From positions 1 to 11,109 of the forward strand of contig JAFGQA010000378.1 in the NCBI GenBank assembly GCA_016935885.1: a stretch of DNA of 11,109 bases, in the 5' to 3' direction. The stretch is from Phycisphaerae bacterium (lineage in GTDB: Bacteria > Planctomycetota > Phycisphaerae > UBA1845 > UTPLA1). How positions within the stretch are numbered: position 1 is the first letter of the stretch; every line of letters begins with the position of its first letter. Below the pieces are notes generated by a model. That model was not told the origin of the DNA. It did not search any database and saw nothing but the letters and a program-made list of their open reading frames with translations. Made by a program: the position numbers and the translations under genes. Positions 1 to 7,230 of the stretch are shown here, piece after piece.

Positions 1-499
1 AGAGTGAGAAACTGCCATGCGTAAGTGGTTTCCAGAGAGAGTCTTAGAGGGCTACGTCCGAGAAGCAGACGCAGGCGGTGAGAGTACTACCAGTACGGTG
101 CCGACGTTTGTAAGTCGTTGTGGCGAAATCGTTAATAACGGCCAAGTAAGAAGTTATGAGATCAGGCGTAGATCAGCCGAAGACCAATCGTAGCCCAGAC
201 GCACATGTCTGGCACGCGTGTTTGGCACGCGCCTGATCGCTGAAGCTGGCAAGACCGGTCCATCATTTGGATGCTAGTGAGCCAAACAGAGTGCTCGGGA
301 CGGACTACCGACCAGACACACCCGCCATCATCTCCTTATGTCAGAGAGGGCCGACGGCCAAGAGGGCACGGTGCTCTCGTTTACCTGTCGCGTGTATGCG
401 ATCGGAAGAGACGGGACGCGCTTGCCTCCGCTCAAATTGCTCCTTTTAGCACATCGCGAGGACAAAAACCATGAGGTCGGGAATTCGTGCCAGCCGATC
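1..499. other. Intergenic region downstream of the redox operon; no recognised gene
   Basis: I see no recognisable gene here. The longest plausible small frame on the plus strand is a 58-codon ORF from an ATG at 17 to TAG at 191-193. Its third codon positions are much less G/C-rich than in the neighbouring genes, it has no convincing ribosome binding site, and its product is unfamiliar. Just after it lies a small hairpin, CCAGAC/GTCTGG with a 6-nt loop (195-212), then a 9-bp direct repeat TGGCACGCG at 210-218 and 223-231. No U-tract terminator for the minus-strand operon ending at 500 is evident. Other frames between 267 and 667 overlap the end of the operon or show no familiar motif. Confidence 0.5.
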
Positions 500-2083
500 T
501 CAACTACCGAGAATCTCTTCCGCTCGTCCTTGATCCACTTCCATGATGTGGCGAAGGCCCGTGATTTCGGCCGCATCAGGAGTGAGCGCGGCCACGTCAT
601 CGCGCGACACGTGCTCCAGCGAGAACTTTCGGCAGCCGGCCATCAGTTGGCGCAGGCCCTGGCCTAGTCGCTCGTAGTACGTGTACAGTCCAATGGCGCC
701 GGTGGGTATCTTCTCGAAGTCGCCGTTGCCGAGTTCCTTGCGCAGTGTGCTTGCGGTAACGAAGATCTCGTCCTTCGTCGAGCCGAACCGCTCCACGTAG
801 ACGGGAAGTTGATGGGCATCGATGGCCCGGCCGATGGTCTTGCCCACCATGGCTGCCGCCACCGGGCCGCGCGCCATCCCGATCATCTTGACGTAGGGCG
901 CCCCGAGGGCTAATCCCTTAAAGATCAGGTCTTCAAACGTGAAGCCGCCTCCGACCGCGATGGCTGGCAGGAACCGGTTCTTGTCCGCCAACCGTTTGGC
1001 GTACGCGTAGAGTAGTGAATGCAGGTGCAGCGGCGGCACGCCCCACTCATTCATCATCCGCCAGGGACTCATGCCCGTCCCGCCCGAGGCGGCGTCTACG
1101 GTAAGCAGGTCGAGTTTGCACTTCGACGCGAAACTCAAGGCGCGGGCGAGATCCGCGGGCCGATAGGCGCCCGTCTTCAGGAAGATGTACTTGGCGCCTG
1201 CTCGACGAAGCTCTTCCACCCGCCGGGCAAACGATTCCTCCGACACCATGCCGACGCGGGAGTGTCGCTCGAACTCCTTGAAATTGCCGTGGTGGAACGC
1301 CTCGTTGACGGCGGGATCCGTCGGGTTCGGCAGGACGATGTACCCGCGCTCGTACAGGAGCTGCGCCTTCTTCAGGTCCCTGATCTTCACTTCGCCGCCG
1401 ATGTTCTTGGCGCCCTGCCCCCACTTGATCTCGACGCACTCGACGCCGAGTTCCTGAATGGCGTATTCGTGCACGCCGAGGCGTGTGTCCTCGACATTGG
1501 CCTGGACGATGATCGCGCCGTAGCCGTCGCGCTGATGCTCGCGATACAGGTGTACGCGTCTCTTGAGGTCAACGGTGTCGAGGACCCGGCCGTTCTTGAT
1601 GGTGGCCTGGACGTCCATGCCGGCGACATTCTCGCCAATCGTCAGGCCGGTTCCTGCGATGGCCGACCCGATGGCCAACCCCTCCCAGTTGTTCTTGGCA
1701 ATATCCGTGGACCCGATTCCGGAGATCAGCCAGGGATAGCGGAACTTGATGCCGTTGTCATGACCGAAGCGAACTTCGAGGTTCACGGCCGGGAAGATCG
1801 CCTTGTCGCTATCCGCCTCGATTCCATGCGCTCCGACGCACGTGCCCATGATGTTCAGGTGCGAGTAGTCCACCGGATAGACCTTCTCCGATGCCGCGGT
1901 GATAACGCCGAACGGCTGCGGGTAGATCACTTCGTGGCCGCGATAGGCGGACTTGCCGATCTCGCACATGCCGATACAGCCGTCCACGCAGGTGACGCAC
2001 ATGCCCGAGTTGGGCGTCACAGAACCTTCGGTCCTGTTCTTCGTAAGCGTAGCGGCGGACGTATTCACTCTCGAAAAGGTCAT
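500..2083 (-). CDS. GltB-like FMN-binding oxidoreductase (glutamate synthase FMN-domain family) with N-terminal Cys4 motif
   Basis: A 527-residue protein homologous to the FMN-binding (synthase) domain of glutamate synthase. In true GOGAT this TIM-barrel domain reduces 2-oxoglutarate plus ammonia to glutamate. Visible family motifs are IKWGQGAKNIGGE (about 219-231), DAASGGTGMSPW (330-341) and AVGGGFTFEDLIFKGLALGA (376-395). The N terminus has CVTCVDGCIGMC (29-40; C29, C32, C36, C40), a likely Fe-S site. Differences from glutamate synthase: no N-terminal glutamine amidotransferase domain, no C-terminal beta-helix domain, and no KCHTGTCP-like 3Fe-4S motif after the barrel. The real substrate is therefore uncertain. 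The start at 2083 is chosen over an in-frame upstream ATG (2131) because AGGGAGGT sits 8 nt before it and the longer form would overlap the preceding gene. It is last in the operon, 22 nt after the ferredoxin gene, and probably receives electrons from it and from the NADPH-FAD domain. Family assignment is strong; the reaction is inference. Confidence 0.9.
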   Translation of the reverse strand: MTFSRVNTSAATLTKNRTEGSVTPNSGMCVTCVDGCIGMCEIGKSAYRGHEVIYPQPFGVITAASEKVYPVDYSHLNIMGTCVGAHGIEADSDKAIFPAVNLEVRFGHDNGIKFRYPWLISGIGSTDIAKNNWEGLAIGSAIAGTGLTIGENVAGMDVQATIKNGRVLDTVDLKRRVHLYREHQRDGYGAIIVQANVEDTRLGVHEYAIQELGVECVEIKWGQGAKNIGGEVKIRDLKKAQLLYERGYIVLPNPTDPAVNEAFHHGNFKEFERHSRVGMVSEESFARRVEELRRAGAKYIFLKTGAYRPADLARALSFASKCKLDLLTVDAASGGTGMSPWRMMNEWGVPPLHLHSLLYAYAKRLADKNRFLPAIAVGGGFTFEDLIFKGLALGAPYVKMIGMARGPVAAAMVGKTIGRAIDAHQLPVYVERFGSTKDEIFVTASTLRKELGNGDFEKIPTGAIGLYTYYERLGQGLRQLMAGCRKFSLEHVSRDDVAALTPDAAEITGLRHIMEVDQGRAEEILGS

Positions 2084-2091
2084 TGCGGGGT

Positions 2092-2099
2092 ACCTCCCT
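2092..2099 (-). promoter_or_regulatory. Ribosome binding site of the GltB-like gene
   Basis: On the minus strand this reads AGGGAGGT, 8 nt before the ATG at 2083-2081. It decides that start against the longer in-frame ATG at 2131, which lies inside the preceding gene. Confidence 0.75.
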
Positions 2100-2105
2100 T
2101 GTTCT

Positions 2106-2783
2106 CTATGGCTTCTTGATCTCACAGGCAACGCACGGGTCCATGTAGCACATCATGTCATTGAACTGGTCCTTCTCCAGGCAGGGCGGGCTCAGATTGG
2201 CGCACCCGCCGCAGATCGCCTTTTCCGGCTCGTTGTAGGTGCACCGCAGCGAGCAGGCCGGACATACGTAGATGCATCCCCCGCATTGCCGGCAGACATC
2301 CGACGGGATATCGAAGGGGGTTCCGATGCTCCGGTTCTGTCCCCGGCCGCGGAAGCCGATGGCCTTGGCCATCATCTGCTCCTCGCACATGCGCACGCAC
2401 CGCCCGCACAGGATGCAGTCCTCGTATTCCTGCCGGAAGCGCTGCTGGCTCACTTCGTACTTCGAGGCGAGGTCCTGGATGGTTTTGGACTGGGGGCAGG
2501 AGGCCAGAAGCAGCTCAATGATCATCTTGCGTGCCCGAACGACTCGCGCGGAAGCGGTGCGCACCTTCAGTGCCGGCTCCGCCGGATAGGTGCAAGAAGA
2601 CACGAGCTTGGCGTTCGGGCCCTCGCCGATCTCCACGACGCAGAGCCGGCACGCCCCGTAGGGTGTCAGCCCCTCCATGTGACAAAGCGTCGGAATGGGA
2701 AAGCCCAGAAACTTCGCGGCATCGAGGATGGTTGATCCCCTCTCGACGGTGACATCCAGTCCGTTGATGGTAAGCGTGATCAT
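2106..2783 (-). CDS. HydA/HndD/NuoG N-terminal-like multi-cluster ferredoxin subunit without hydrogenase domain
   Basis: A 225-residue electron-transfer protein. Residues 1-80 are a plant-type [2Fe-2S] ferredoxin fold with ligands C34, C45, C48 and C64 (the CRLC pair is diagnostic). Residues 120-180 carry two [4Fe-4S] motifs, CILCGRCVRMC (123-133) and CRQCGGCIYVC (164-174). The tail adds C177, C181, C191, C194, C201, C212, C217 and C220, enough for another cluster or a metal site. In HydA and NuoG a His-Cys3 [4Fe-4S] site lies between these domains. Here that region (about 92-110) has only C96, so that cluster is probably absent. There is no H-cluster or molybdopterin domain; the protein ends where the catalytic part of HydA would begin. 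The ATG at 2783 overlaps the preceding stop by 4 bp (ATGA), implying translational coupling. Inferred role: wire between the NADH/FMN module and the GltB-like subunit, possibly also docking soluble ferredoxin. Confidence 0.88.
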   Translation of the reverse strand: MITLTINGLDVTVERGSTILDAAKFLGFPIPTLCHMEGLTPYGACRLCVVEIGEGPNAKLVSSCTYPAEPALKVRTASARVVRARKMIIELLLASCPQSKTIQDLASKYEVSQQRFRQEYEDCILCGRCVRMCEEQMMAKAIGFRGRGQNRSIGTPFDIPSDVCRQCGGCIYVCPACSLRCTYNEPEKAICGGCANLSPPCLEKDQFNDMMCYMDPCVACEIKKP

Positions 2784-5700
2784 GCCTGGTTCTCTCCGAT
2801 GGCGGTCTTCCGGCAATCCTGGGTGAATGCGAGATCGCACCGCAAACACCGCCGGGCCTCCGCCTTGGCCTGTTCCTCGGACAGGCACCGTTCGACCTCA
2901 TTGAAGTTCTTTTTTCGTCCCTTGACGGGCAACACCGGTGGGACCGCCCGGGTCGCATTCTCCAGTTCCTCTTCGCTGACGACGGCCGGCTCCAGGAACA
3001 CGGTCGGCAGCTTCGGACTGGCCGGCTCGGCCAGCGGCTCGCCTCGCAGATACCGGTCGATCACCCGCGCCACCTTCTTACCGGCGGCGATTGCGTCGAT
3101 GACGGTATTCGGGCCGGTCACCAGGTCTCCCCCGGCAAAAACGCCCTCCATGCTCGTCGCGAGTGTCTTCGGATCGGTCTTGACCCTCCCGGCCTTGTCC
3201 ACCTCCAGACCCATCGCGGCCAGACAATCGCTCTGCGGGCGCTCGCCGATGGCGACGATCAACGTATCGAGCGGCAGTGTGAACTCGGTTCCCGGCACGG
3301 GAACGGGCTTGCGCCGACCACTCGCATCCAGATCGCCCAAGCGGTTGCGCATGCACCTGATGCCCACGACGCACCCTTCCCTCGCAAAGATCTGCACGGG
3401 CGAGACCAGCGTTTCCAATTCCACGCCCTCGCGCAGGGCCGCTTCGATTTCCTCCTGACGCACGTGGATCTTGACCGGCGACACCAAGGTCTCGATCGTC
3501 ACTCCCTCTTCCAGGGCGGCTTCCACCTCCTCCTCATAGGCAGGCATCTCATCCCGTGTGCGCCGGTACAAAAGCGTGACACTCGTGGTTTTCTTCTGCC
3601 GCAGCGCCACACGGGCGGCGTCGACCGCGGAATTCCCGCCGCCGACGATCCCTACGCGCCCGTGCGCCAATTCTTCGCCCCGCAGATTGAAGGCCTTGAG
3701 GAACGGCATGGACGGGTGGACGCCCTCCAGGTCCTCCCCTTCGAGGTCCAGCCGCCAGCTCTCGTGCGCGCCCATCGCCAGGAAGACTGCCTGGAATCCT
3801 TCGGCGAAAAGCTCCTGAAGGTTGGCGTCCTTGCCGAAGACGACGCCGTGCCGCAGGCGAATGTTCTCATTCATCAGAGTCTTGATTTCCTCGCGGACGA
3901 TGCGTCTGGGCAGCCGGTAGGCGGGCAGCGAACAGGTGAGCATGCCGCCGGGCTCCTGTTCCGCCTCGATCATGGTAACCTTGTATCCGAGAAGCGACAA
4001 GCCATGCGCCGCGGAAAGTCCCGCCGGACCGGCACCGACTACCGCGACCTTCTTCGCCTGGCCGTTCCCCCCGGAATGTACTTCGGGGCGGTACACCGCA
4101 GGGTCAACATTGTCGGTCACGAATCGCTTCATGGCGCGAACCGCGATGGCTTCGCCTCCGCTGACGCCCAGGCTGCAACGGTGCTCGCATTTGCGGTCGC
4201 AGACCCTCGCGCTGACGGCCGGGAACGGGTTGGCGTCGCGGATGACCCCGTACGCCTCTTCATACCGCCCCTTTTCGATGAGCGCGATGTAGCGCCACGG
4301 TTCGGTATCCACCGGGCAGGCCGCCTGGCATGGCGCGCCCACCAGGCTCTTGCACACAAAGGCATCGCACCGCTTGTCCTCGATGTGTCGGCGGTATTCT
4401 TCGCGGAAATACTTGAGCGTGCTCAACACCGGGTTGGGGGCGGACTGGCCAAGGCCGCACATGGTCGTGTCTTTCACGACCAGGGCCAACTCTTCAAGCA
4501 AATCCAAATGAGCCGGTGTTCCTTTGCCGAGGGTGATGTCCTCGAGAATCTCGTACATCCGCTGGGTGCCCTTGCGGCACGTCAGGCACTTGCCGCAGGA
4601 CTCGTCCTTGAGGAAGTTCATGAAGTATCGGGCGACATCCACCATGCAGGTGTTCTCGTCCATGACGATCATGCCGCCGGAGCCCATGATCGAGCCGACT
4701 TTCGTCAGGCTATCGTAGCTGATGGGCAGATCGAACATGGATGCCGGGATGCAACCGCCAGAAGGCCCGCCCGTCTGAACCGCCTTGACTCGCGTTTTTC
4801 CAATCGGCCCGCCGCCGATCTCATAAACCACGTCCTTGATCGGCGTGCCCAGGGGGACCTCGACGAGGCCGGTGTTGCGGATCCTGCCGACCAGGGAGAA
4901 GATTTTCGTCCCGGTGTTGCCTTCGATGCCGATGGCGGCGAAGGCGTCCGCGCCATGGCGAATGATGAACGGCACGTTGGCCAGCGTCTCGACGTTGTTG
5001 ATGCAGGTTGGGGCGCCGTGGATGCCCTTGGCAATCGGGTACGGCGGTCGTTGTCGCGGCTCTCCCATTCGCCCTTCGATGGACTTGATCAGGGCGGTCT
5101 CCTCCCCGCAGACGAAAGCCCCGGCGCCGCGCACGATGTCGATGTCGAAGTTGATTTCCGATCCGAGGATGTTCTCGCCCAGCAGGCCCATGCCACGGGC
5201 CTGCCGCAGCGCGATCTGAGAATGCTTGATTGCCAGGGGATACTCGCTGCGAACGTAGATGACGCCGTGGGTGGCGCCGATGGCGATAGCGGCAATGGTC
5301 AGGCCCTCGATGATGGCGTGCGGATTGCCCTCCAGGAGACTGCGATCCATGTAGGCCCCTGGATCACCTTCGTCCGCGTTGCACACGACGGACTTCTTCC
5401 CACCGACCTTGGCCGCCCGGCGCGCCAGCTCCCACTTCCTGCCGGTTGGGAAGCCGGCACCGCCCCGGCCGCGCAGGCCCGACCGCTTGACCTCCTCGAC
5501 AATCCACTCGGGATTCGAGCGGTCGAGCGCTTTGAGCAGGGCTTCGTATCCGCCCTCCCTGATGTAGTCGAGGATGCGGATCGGATCGATGCGCTGATTG
5601 GTGCCCAGGATGATCCGCTTCTGCCCCTTGAAGAACGGGATCTCCTCCTGGCAGCCGCACTTGCGGGTCGTGCCCGGCTCGCGATAGAGCAGCTCGTCGA

Positions 5701-6025
5701 CGATCTCGCCTTTCAGCACAACGTCAATGATCCGGGGGACGTGCTTCATTTCCAGCTTGGGATAGAGGGCATGCCCCGGCTCCACGATGATGAACGGGTC
5801 CATCTCGCAGAATCCCAGGCAACCCGTGATCCGCAGCGAGAGGCGATCCCCGAGGTCGCGTTCGATGATCTGCCTCTTGATGATGCGGATCAGGTCGTTG
5901 GAACCGCTCGCCTGTCCGCCGGTGCCGGCGCAGATGATGAGGCATGGTTTGCCGGCGTCCGGCCCACCGGTGACCGTGCGGCAGAACTCCCGGAAATCAG
6001 CAATCGATCTCATCTTCCCCGTCAT
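2780..6025 (-). CDS. NuoF/HydB-like NADH:FMN subunit fused to GltD/NfnB-like NADPH:FAD subunit
   Basis: A 1081-residue two-enzyme fusion. Residues 25-125 are a thioredoxin-like ferredoxin domain with C32, C69 and C73; the expected fourth ligand of the C-x4-C pair is G37. Residues 135-545 are the NuoF core: GRGGAGFPTGRKWE (186-199) for NADH and FMN, CNADEGDPGAY (215-225), GAGAFVCGEETA (300-311), and the [4Fe-4S] ligands C477, C480, C483 and C523. A KRCDAFVC hinge follows (551-558), as in HydB, but HydB's 2[4Fe-4S] tail is replaced by a GltD-type domain. That domain has cluster cysteines C566, C570, C609, C613 and C617, an FAD Rossmann motif VVGAGPAG (662-669), an NADPH motif IVGGGNSAVDAA (793-804) and a final FAD motif VFAGGDLVTGPNT (962-974). 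C1060, C1063 and C1071 lie at the C terminus. A 26-residue tandem duplication occupies 832-883. Start 6025 is set by an ATGA overlap with the preceding gene and a GGGGAG ribosome site. Likely role: joins NADH, NADPH and Fe-S pools in one complex, possibly by flavin-based bifurcation (inference). Confidence 0.92.
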   Translation of the reverse strand: MTGKMRSIADFREFCRTVTGGPDAGKPCLIICAGTGGQASGSNDLIRIIKRQIIERDLGDRLSLRITGCLGFCEMDPFIIVEPGHALYPKLEMKHVPRIIDVVLKGEIVDELLYREPGTTRKCGCQEEIPFFKGQKRIILGTNQRIDPIRILDYIREGGYEALLKALDRSNPEWIVEEVKRSGLRGRGGAGFPTGRKWELARRAAKVGGKKSVVCNADEGDPGAYMDRSLLEGNPHAIIEGLTIAAIAIGATHGVIYVRSEYPLAIKHSQIALRQARGMGLLGENILGSEINFDIDIVRGAGAFVCGEETALIKSIEGRMGEPRQRPPYPIAKGIHGAPTCINNVETLANVPFIIRHGADAFAAIGIEGNTGTKIFSLVGRIRNTGLVEVPLGTPIKDVVYEIGGGPIGKTRVKAVQTGGPSGGCIPASMFDLPISYDSLTKVGSIMGSGGMIVMDENTCMVDVARYFMNFLKDESCGKCLTCRKGTQRMYEILEDITLGKGTPAHLDLLEELALVVKDTTMCGLGQSAPNPVLSTLKYFREEYRRHIEDKRCDAFVCKSLVGAPCQAACPVDTEPWRYIALIEKGRYEEAYGVIRDANPFPAVSARVCDRKCEHRCSLGVSGGEAIAVRAMKRFVTDNVDPAVYRPEVHSGGNGQAKKVAVVGAGPAGLSAAHGLSLLGYKVTMIEAEQEPGGMLTCSLPAYRLPRRIVREEIKTLMNENIRLRHGVVFGKDANLQELFAEGFQAVFLAMGAHESWRLDLEGEDLEGVHPSMPFLKAFNLRGEELAHGRVGIVGGGNSAVDAARVALRQKKTTSVTLLYRRTRDEMPAYEEEVEAALEEGVTIETLVSPVKIHVRQEEIEAALREGVELETLVSPVQIFAREGCVVGIRCMRNRLGDLDASGRRKPVPVPGTEFTLPLDTLIVAIGERPQSDCLAAMGLEVDKAGRVKTDPKTLATSMEGVFAGGDLVTGPNTVIDAIAAGKKVARVIDRYLRGEPLAEPASPKLPTVFLEPAVVSEEELENATRAVPPVLPVKGRKKNFNEVERCLSEEQAKAEARRCLRCDLAFTQDCRKTAIGENQA
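3377..3532 (-). repeat. 78-bp in-frame tandem duplication inside the GltD-like domain
   Basis: Protein residues 832-857 and 858-883 of the fusion are two copies of one 26-residue unit. Both contain E-[VI]-EAAL-x-EGV-x-[IL]-ETLVSPV. Ordinary GltD and NfnB proteins have a single copy of this segment, between the RRTRDEMPAYEEE motif and the GLRC-type strand. The DNA copies have diverged, at roughly 70% identity by eye, so the duplication is not recent or has been under selection. Confidence 0.85.
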
Positions 6026-6897
6026 GCCTTTCTCCCCTCTTTGGAGGCGTCCTGCATCGACGCCAGGAGGTCGAGCCTGTGCCCCGGACATCCGCGTCTT
6101 GGACAGATGTGCATCGCGGCGTACTTCCCGGCGGCCATCATAGCCATCGTCGCGCCGCATTCGGAACAACTCGATTCGCCAGACAGCCCTTGGCCGCAGT
6201 GCGGACACGAGAGATTGGTCAATGCGCCGTCCGGAATCTCGGCGTCACACTCTGTGTCACGGCTCCCATAGAATGCGGACAGATGCACGGTGTCTGCTTT
6301 TCCTGCGAATGAGGCGGTCAGCTTGATGGAAGCACGGCCATTGATCGCATGTCCGTCGTCCATCAAGGTGTGGCCGCACCGGGGACAGCTTGCGCTGAGC
6401 GGGAATATGCGATGATCGACGCCTGCGCCGGATTGCGGAAATCCGTCGCGGGCCTGTTCCAGGATGTGCCGGATTTTGGCCGTCGTGACATGCCGGAAAT
6501 AGTGATTGTCGACAACCACAGTTGGGCCCAATGCACACGCGCCGAGACAGTTCACCGTCTCCAGGGAAAACTCCTTATCCGCTGTCGTTTCTCCGGGCCC
6601 GATGCCAAGTTGCCGGCTGAACTCCTCCGCGATTTTGGGGGCCCCTCGCACGTGGCACGCCGTACCCAGGCAAACCGAGACGAGGTGTCTGCCCCGGGGC
6701 TTCAGGCTGAACGCCTTGTAGAACGTGACTACCGCATAGATGTCGGTCAGAGAGTCACCGGTCGCCCTGGCAATCCGGCGCAAGGCGTCCTGTGGCAGAT
6801 ACCCGTACTTCGCCTGGACATCACTGAGAATGGACAACATACCTCCCAGTGAGCCATGATGCCGTGCGATGATTTCCTCAACTATGTGATCATCCAT
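6022..6897 (-). CDS. NuoE/HydC-like [2Fe-2S] subunit with C-terminal zinc-ribbon extension
   Basis: A 291-residue protein. Residues 1-155 match the NuoE/HydC/HndA family: a helical N terminus (YGYLPQDAL at 31-39, VVTFYKAF at 56-63) and a thioredoxin-like domain binding one [2Fe-2S] cluster through C76, C81, C117 and C121 (VCLGTAC and NCLGAC). NuoE proteins are usually about 160 residues. The extra 130 residues carry CPRC (171-174), CPHC (231-234), CSEC (244-247) and the pair C265/C270, the pattern of zinc ribbons. I recall a similar tail in NuoE-like proteins of anaerobic bacteria, so it may be a known architecture of this subfamily. It partners the NuoF-like subunit encoded next, with a 4-bp ATGA overlap. 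In HydABC enzymes this subunit passes electrons to or from the NADH-FMN site. The ATG at 6897 has AGAGG 5 nt upstream. Confidence 0.9.
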   Translation of the reverse strand: MDDHIVEEIIARHHGSLGGMLSILSDVQAKYGYLPQDALRRIARATGDSLTDIYAVVTFYKAFSLKPRGRHLVSVCLGTACHVRGAPKIAEEFSRQLGIGPGETTADKEFSLETVNCLGACALGPTVVVDNHYFRHVTTAKIRHILEQARDGFPQSGAGVDHRIFPLSASCPRCGHTLMDDGHAINGRASIKLTASFAGKADTVHLSAFYGSRDTECDAEIPDGALTNLSCPHCGQGLSGESSCSECGATMAMMAAGKYAAMHICPRRGCPGHRLDLLASMQDASKEGRKA

Positions 6898-6947
6898 CGG
6901 AACCTCTTGCCGGAAGGGATTGTCGGCCTCACGACAGCGACATCCTT

Positions 6948-7223
6948 TTAACGGTACTCCTCACAGTGCCAGACCCCGCCGGGTGAATTCTGTAGCGTGC
7001 ACGAGCCACGCTTTTCGCAATTGCAGCACAGTCCCATGGCCCTATCAGGCACGCGTTCCCCCTCTTCTATGACCGGATCCGGCCGGCTCTTCACTTCCAG
7101 CGGCATCGAGTCATCGAATTCCTCGCAGAATAGGACGGGGAGCTTGATCCCCTTGCGTCGCGTGCACACAGCTCGGCTATTGCACGTCAAGCACAGCCCC
7201 AGAGACTGTTCTCCCAATGCCAT
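6948..7223 (-). CDS. Small protein with two Cys4 repeats, first gene of the redox operon
   Basis: A 91-residue cytoplasmic protein of unknown function built from two similar halves. Half one has GLC-x2-C-x5-C-x12-C-EEF (C11, C14, C20, C33). Half two has GLC-x2-C-x6-C-x11-C-EEY (C65, C68, C75, C87). A charged linker (about 38-62) separates them, and C66 is an extra cysteine. The four-cysteine spacing suggests that each half binds a metal ion or Fe-S cluster, but no ligand can be proven. No signal peptide or membrane segment is seen. The ATG at 7223 is preferred to in-frame starts up to 7253 because AGGGAGGT lies 7 nt upstream. It is the first gene after the sigma-54 promoter and 50 nt before the NuoE-like gene, which suggests an assembly, sensing or electron-carrier role for the complex. 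Confidence 0.8.
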   Translation of the reverse strand: MALGEQSLGLCLTCNSRAVCTRRKGIKLPVLFCEEFDDSMPLEVKSRPDPVIEEGERVPDRAMGLCCNCEKRGSCTLQNSPGGVWHCEEYR

Positions 7224-7230
7224 GGCGACA

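Noticed and set aside
210..231. TGGCACG motifs as a plus-strand sigma-54 promoter
   Set aside because: TGGCACG matches the -24 box twice, but neither copy has GC at the -12 position with the required 12-bp step, and no clear gene lies downstream.
1019..2119. 366-codon plus-strand frame opposite the GltB-like gene
   Set aside because: Antisense shadow; the conserved FMN-domain motifs are on the other strand.
1953..2735. 260-codon plus-strand frame opposite the ferredoxin-subunit gene
   Set aside because: Antisense shadow with no familiar motif; the minus strand carries the cysteine-cluster signatures.
500..2783. Reading the GltB-like and ferredoxin genes as ordinary glutamate synthase plus hydrogenase subunits
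   Set aside because: The glutaminase domain, 3Fe-4S motif and H-cluster domain are all missing, so neither standard annotation fits.
3464..6271. 935-codon open frame on the plus strand opposite the NuoF-GltD gene
   Set aside because: It is a long antisense shadow caused by GC-rich codon bias. It has no recognisable domains, while the minus strand encodes clear NuoF and GltD motifs throughout.
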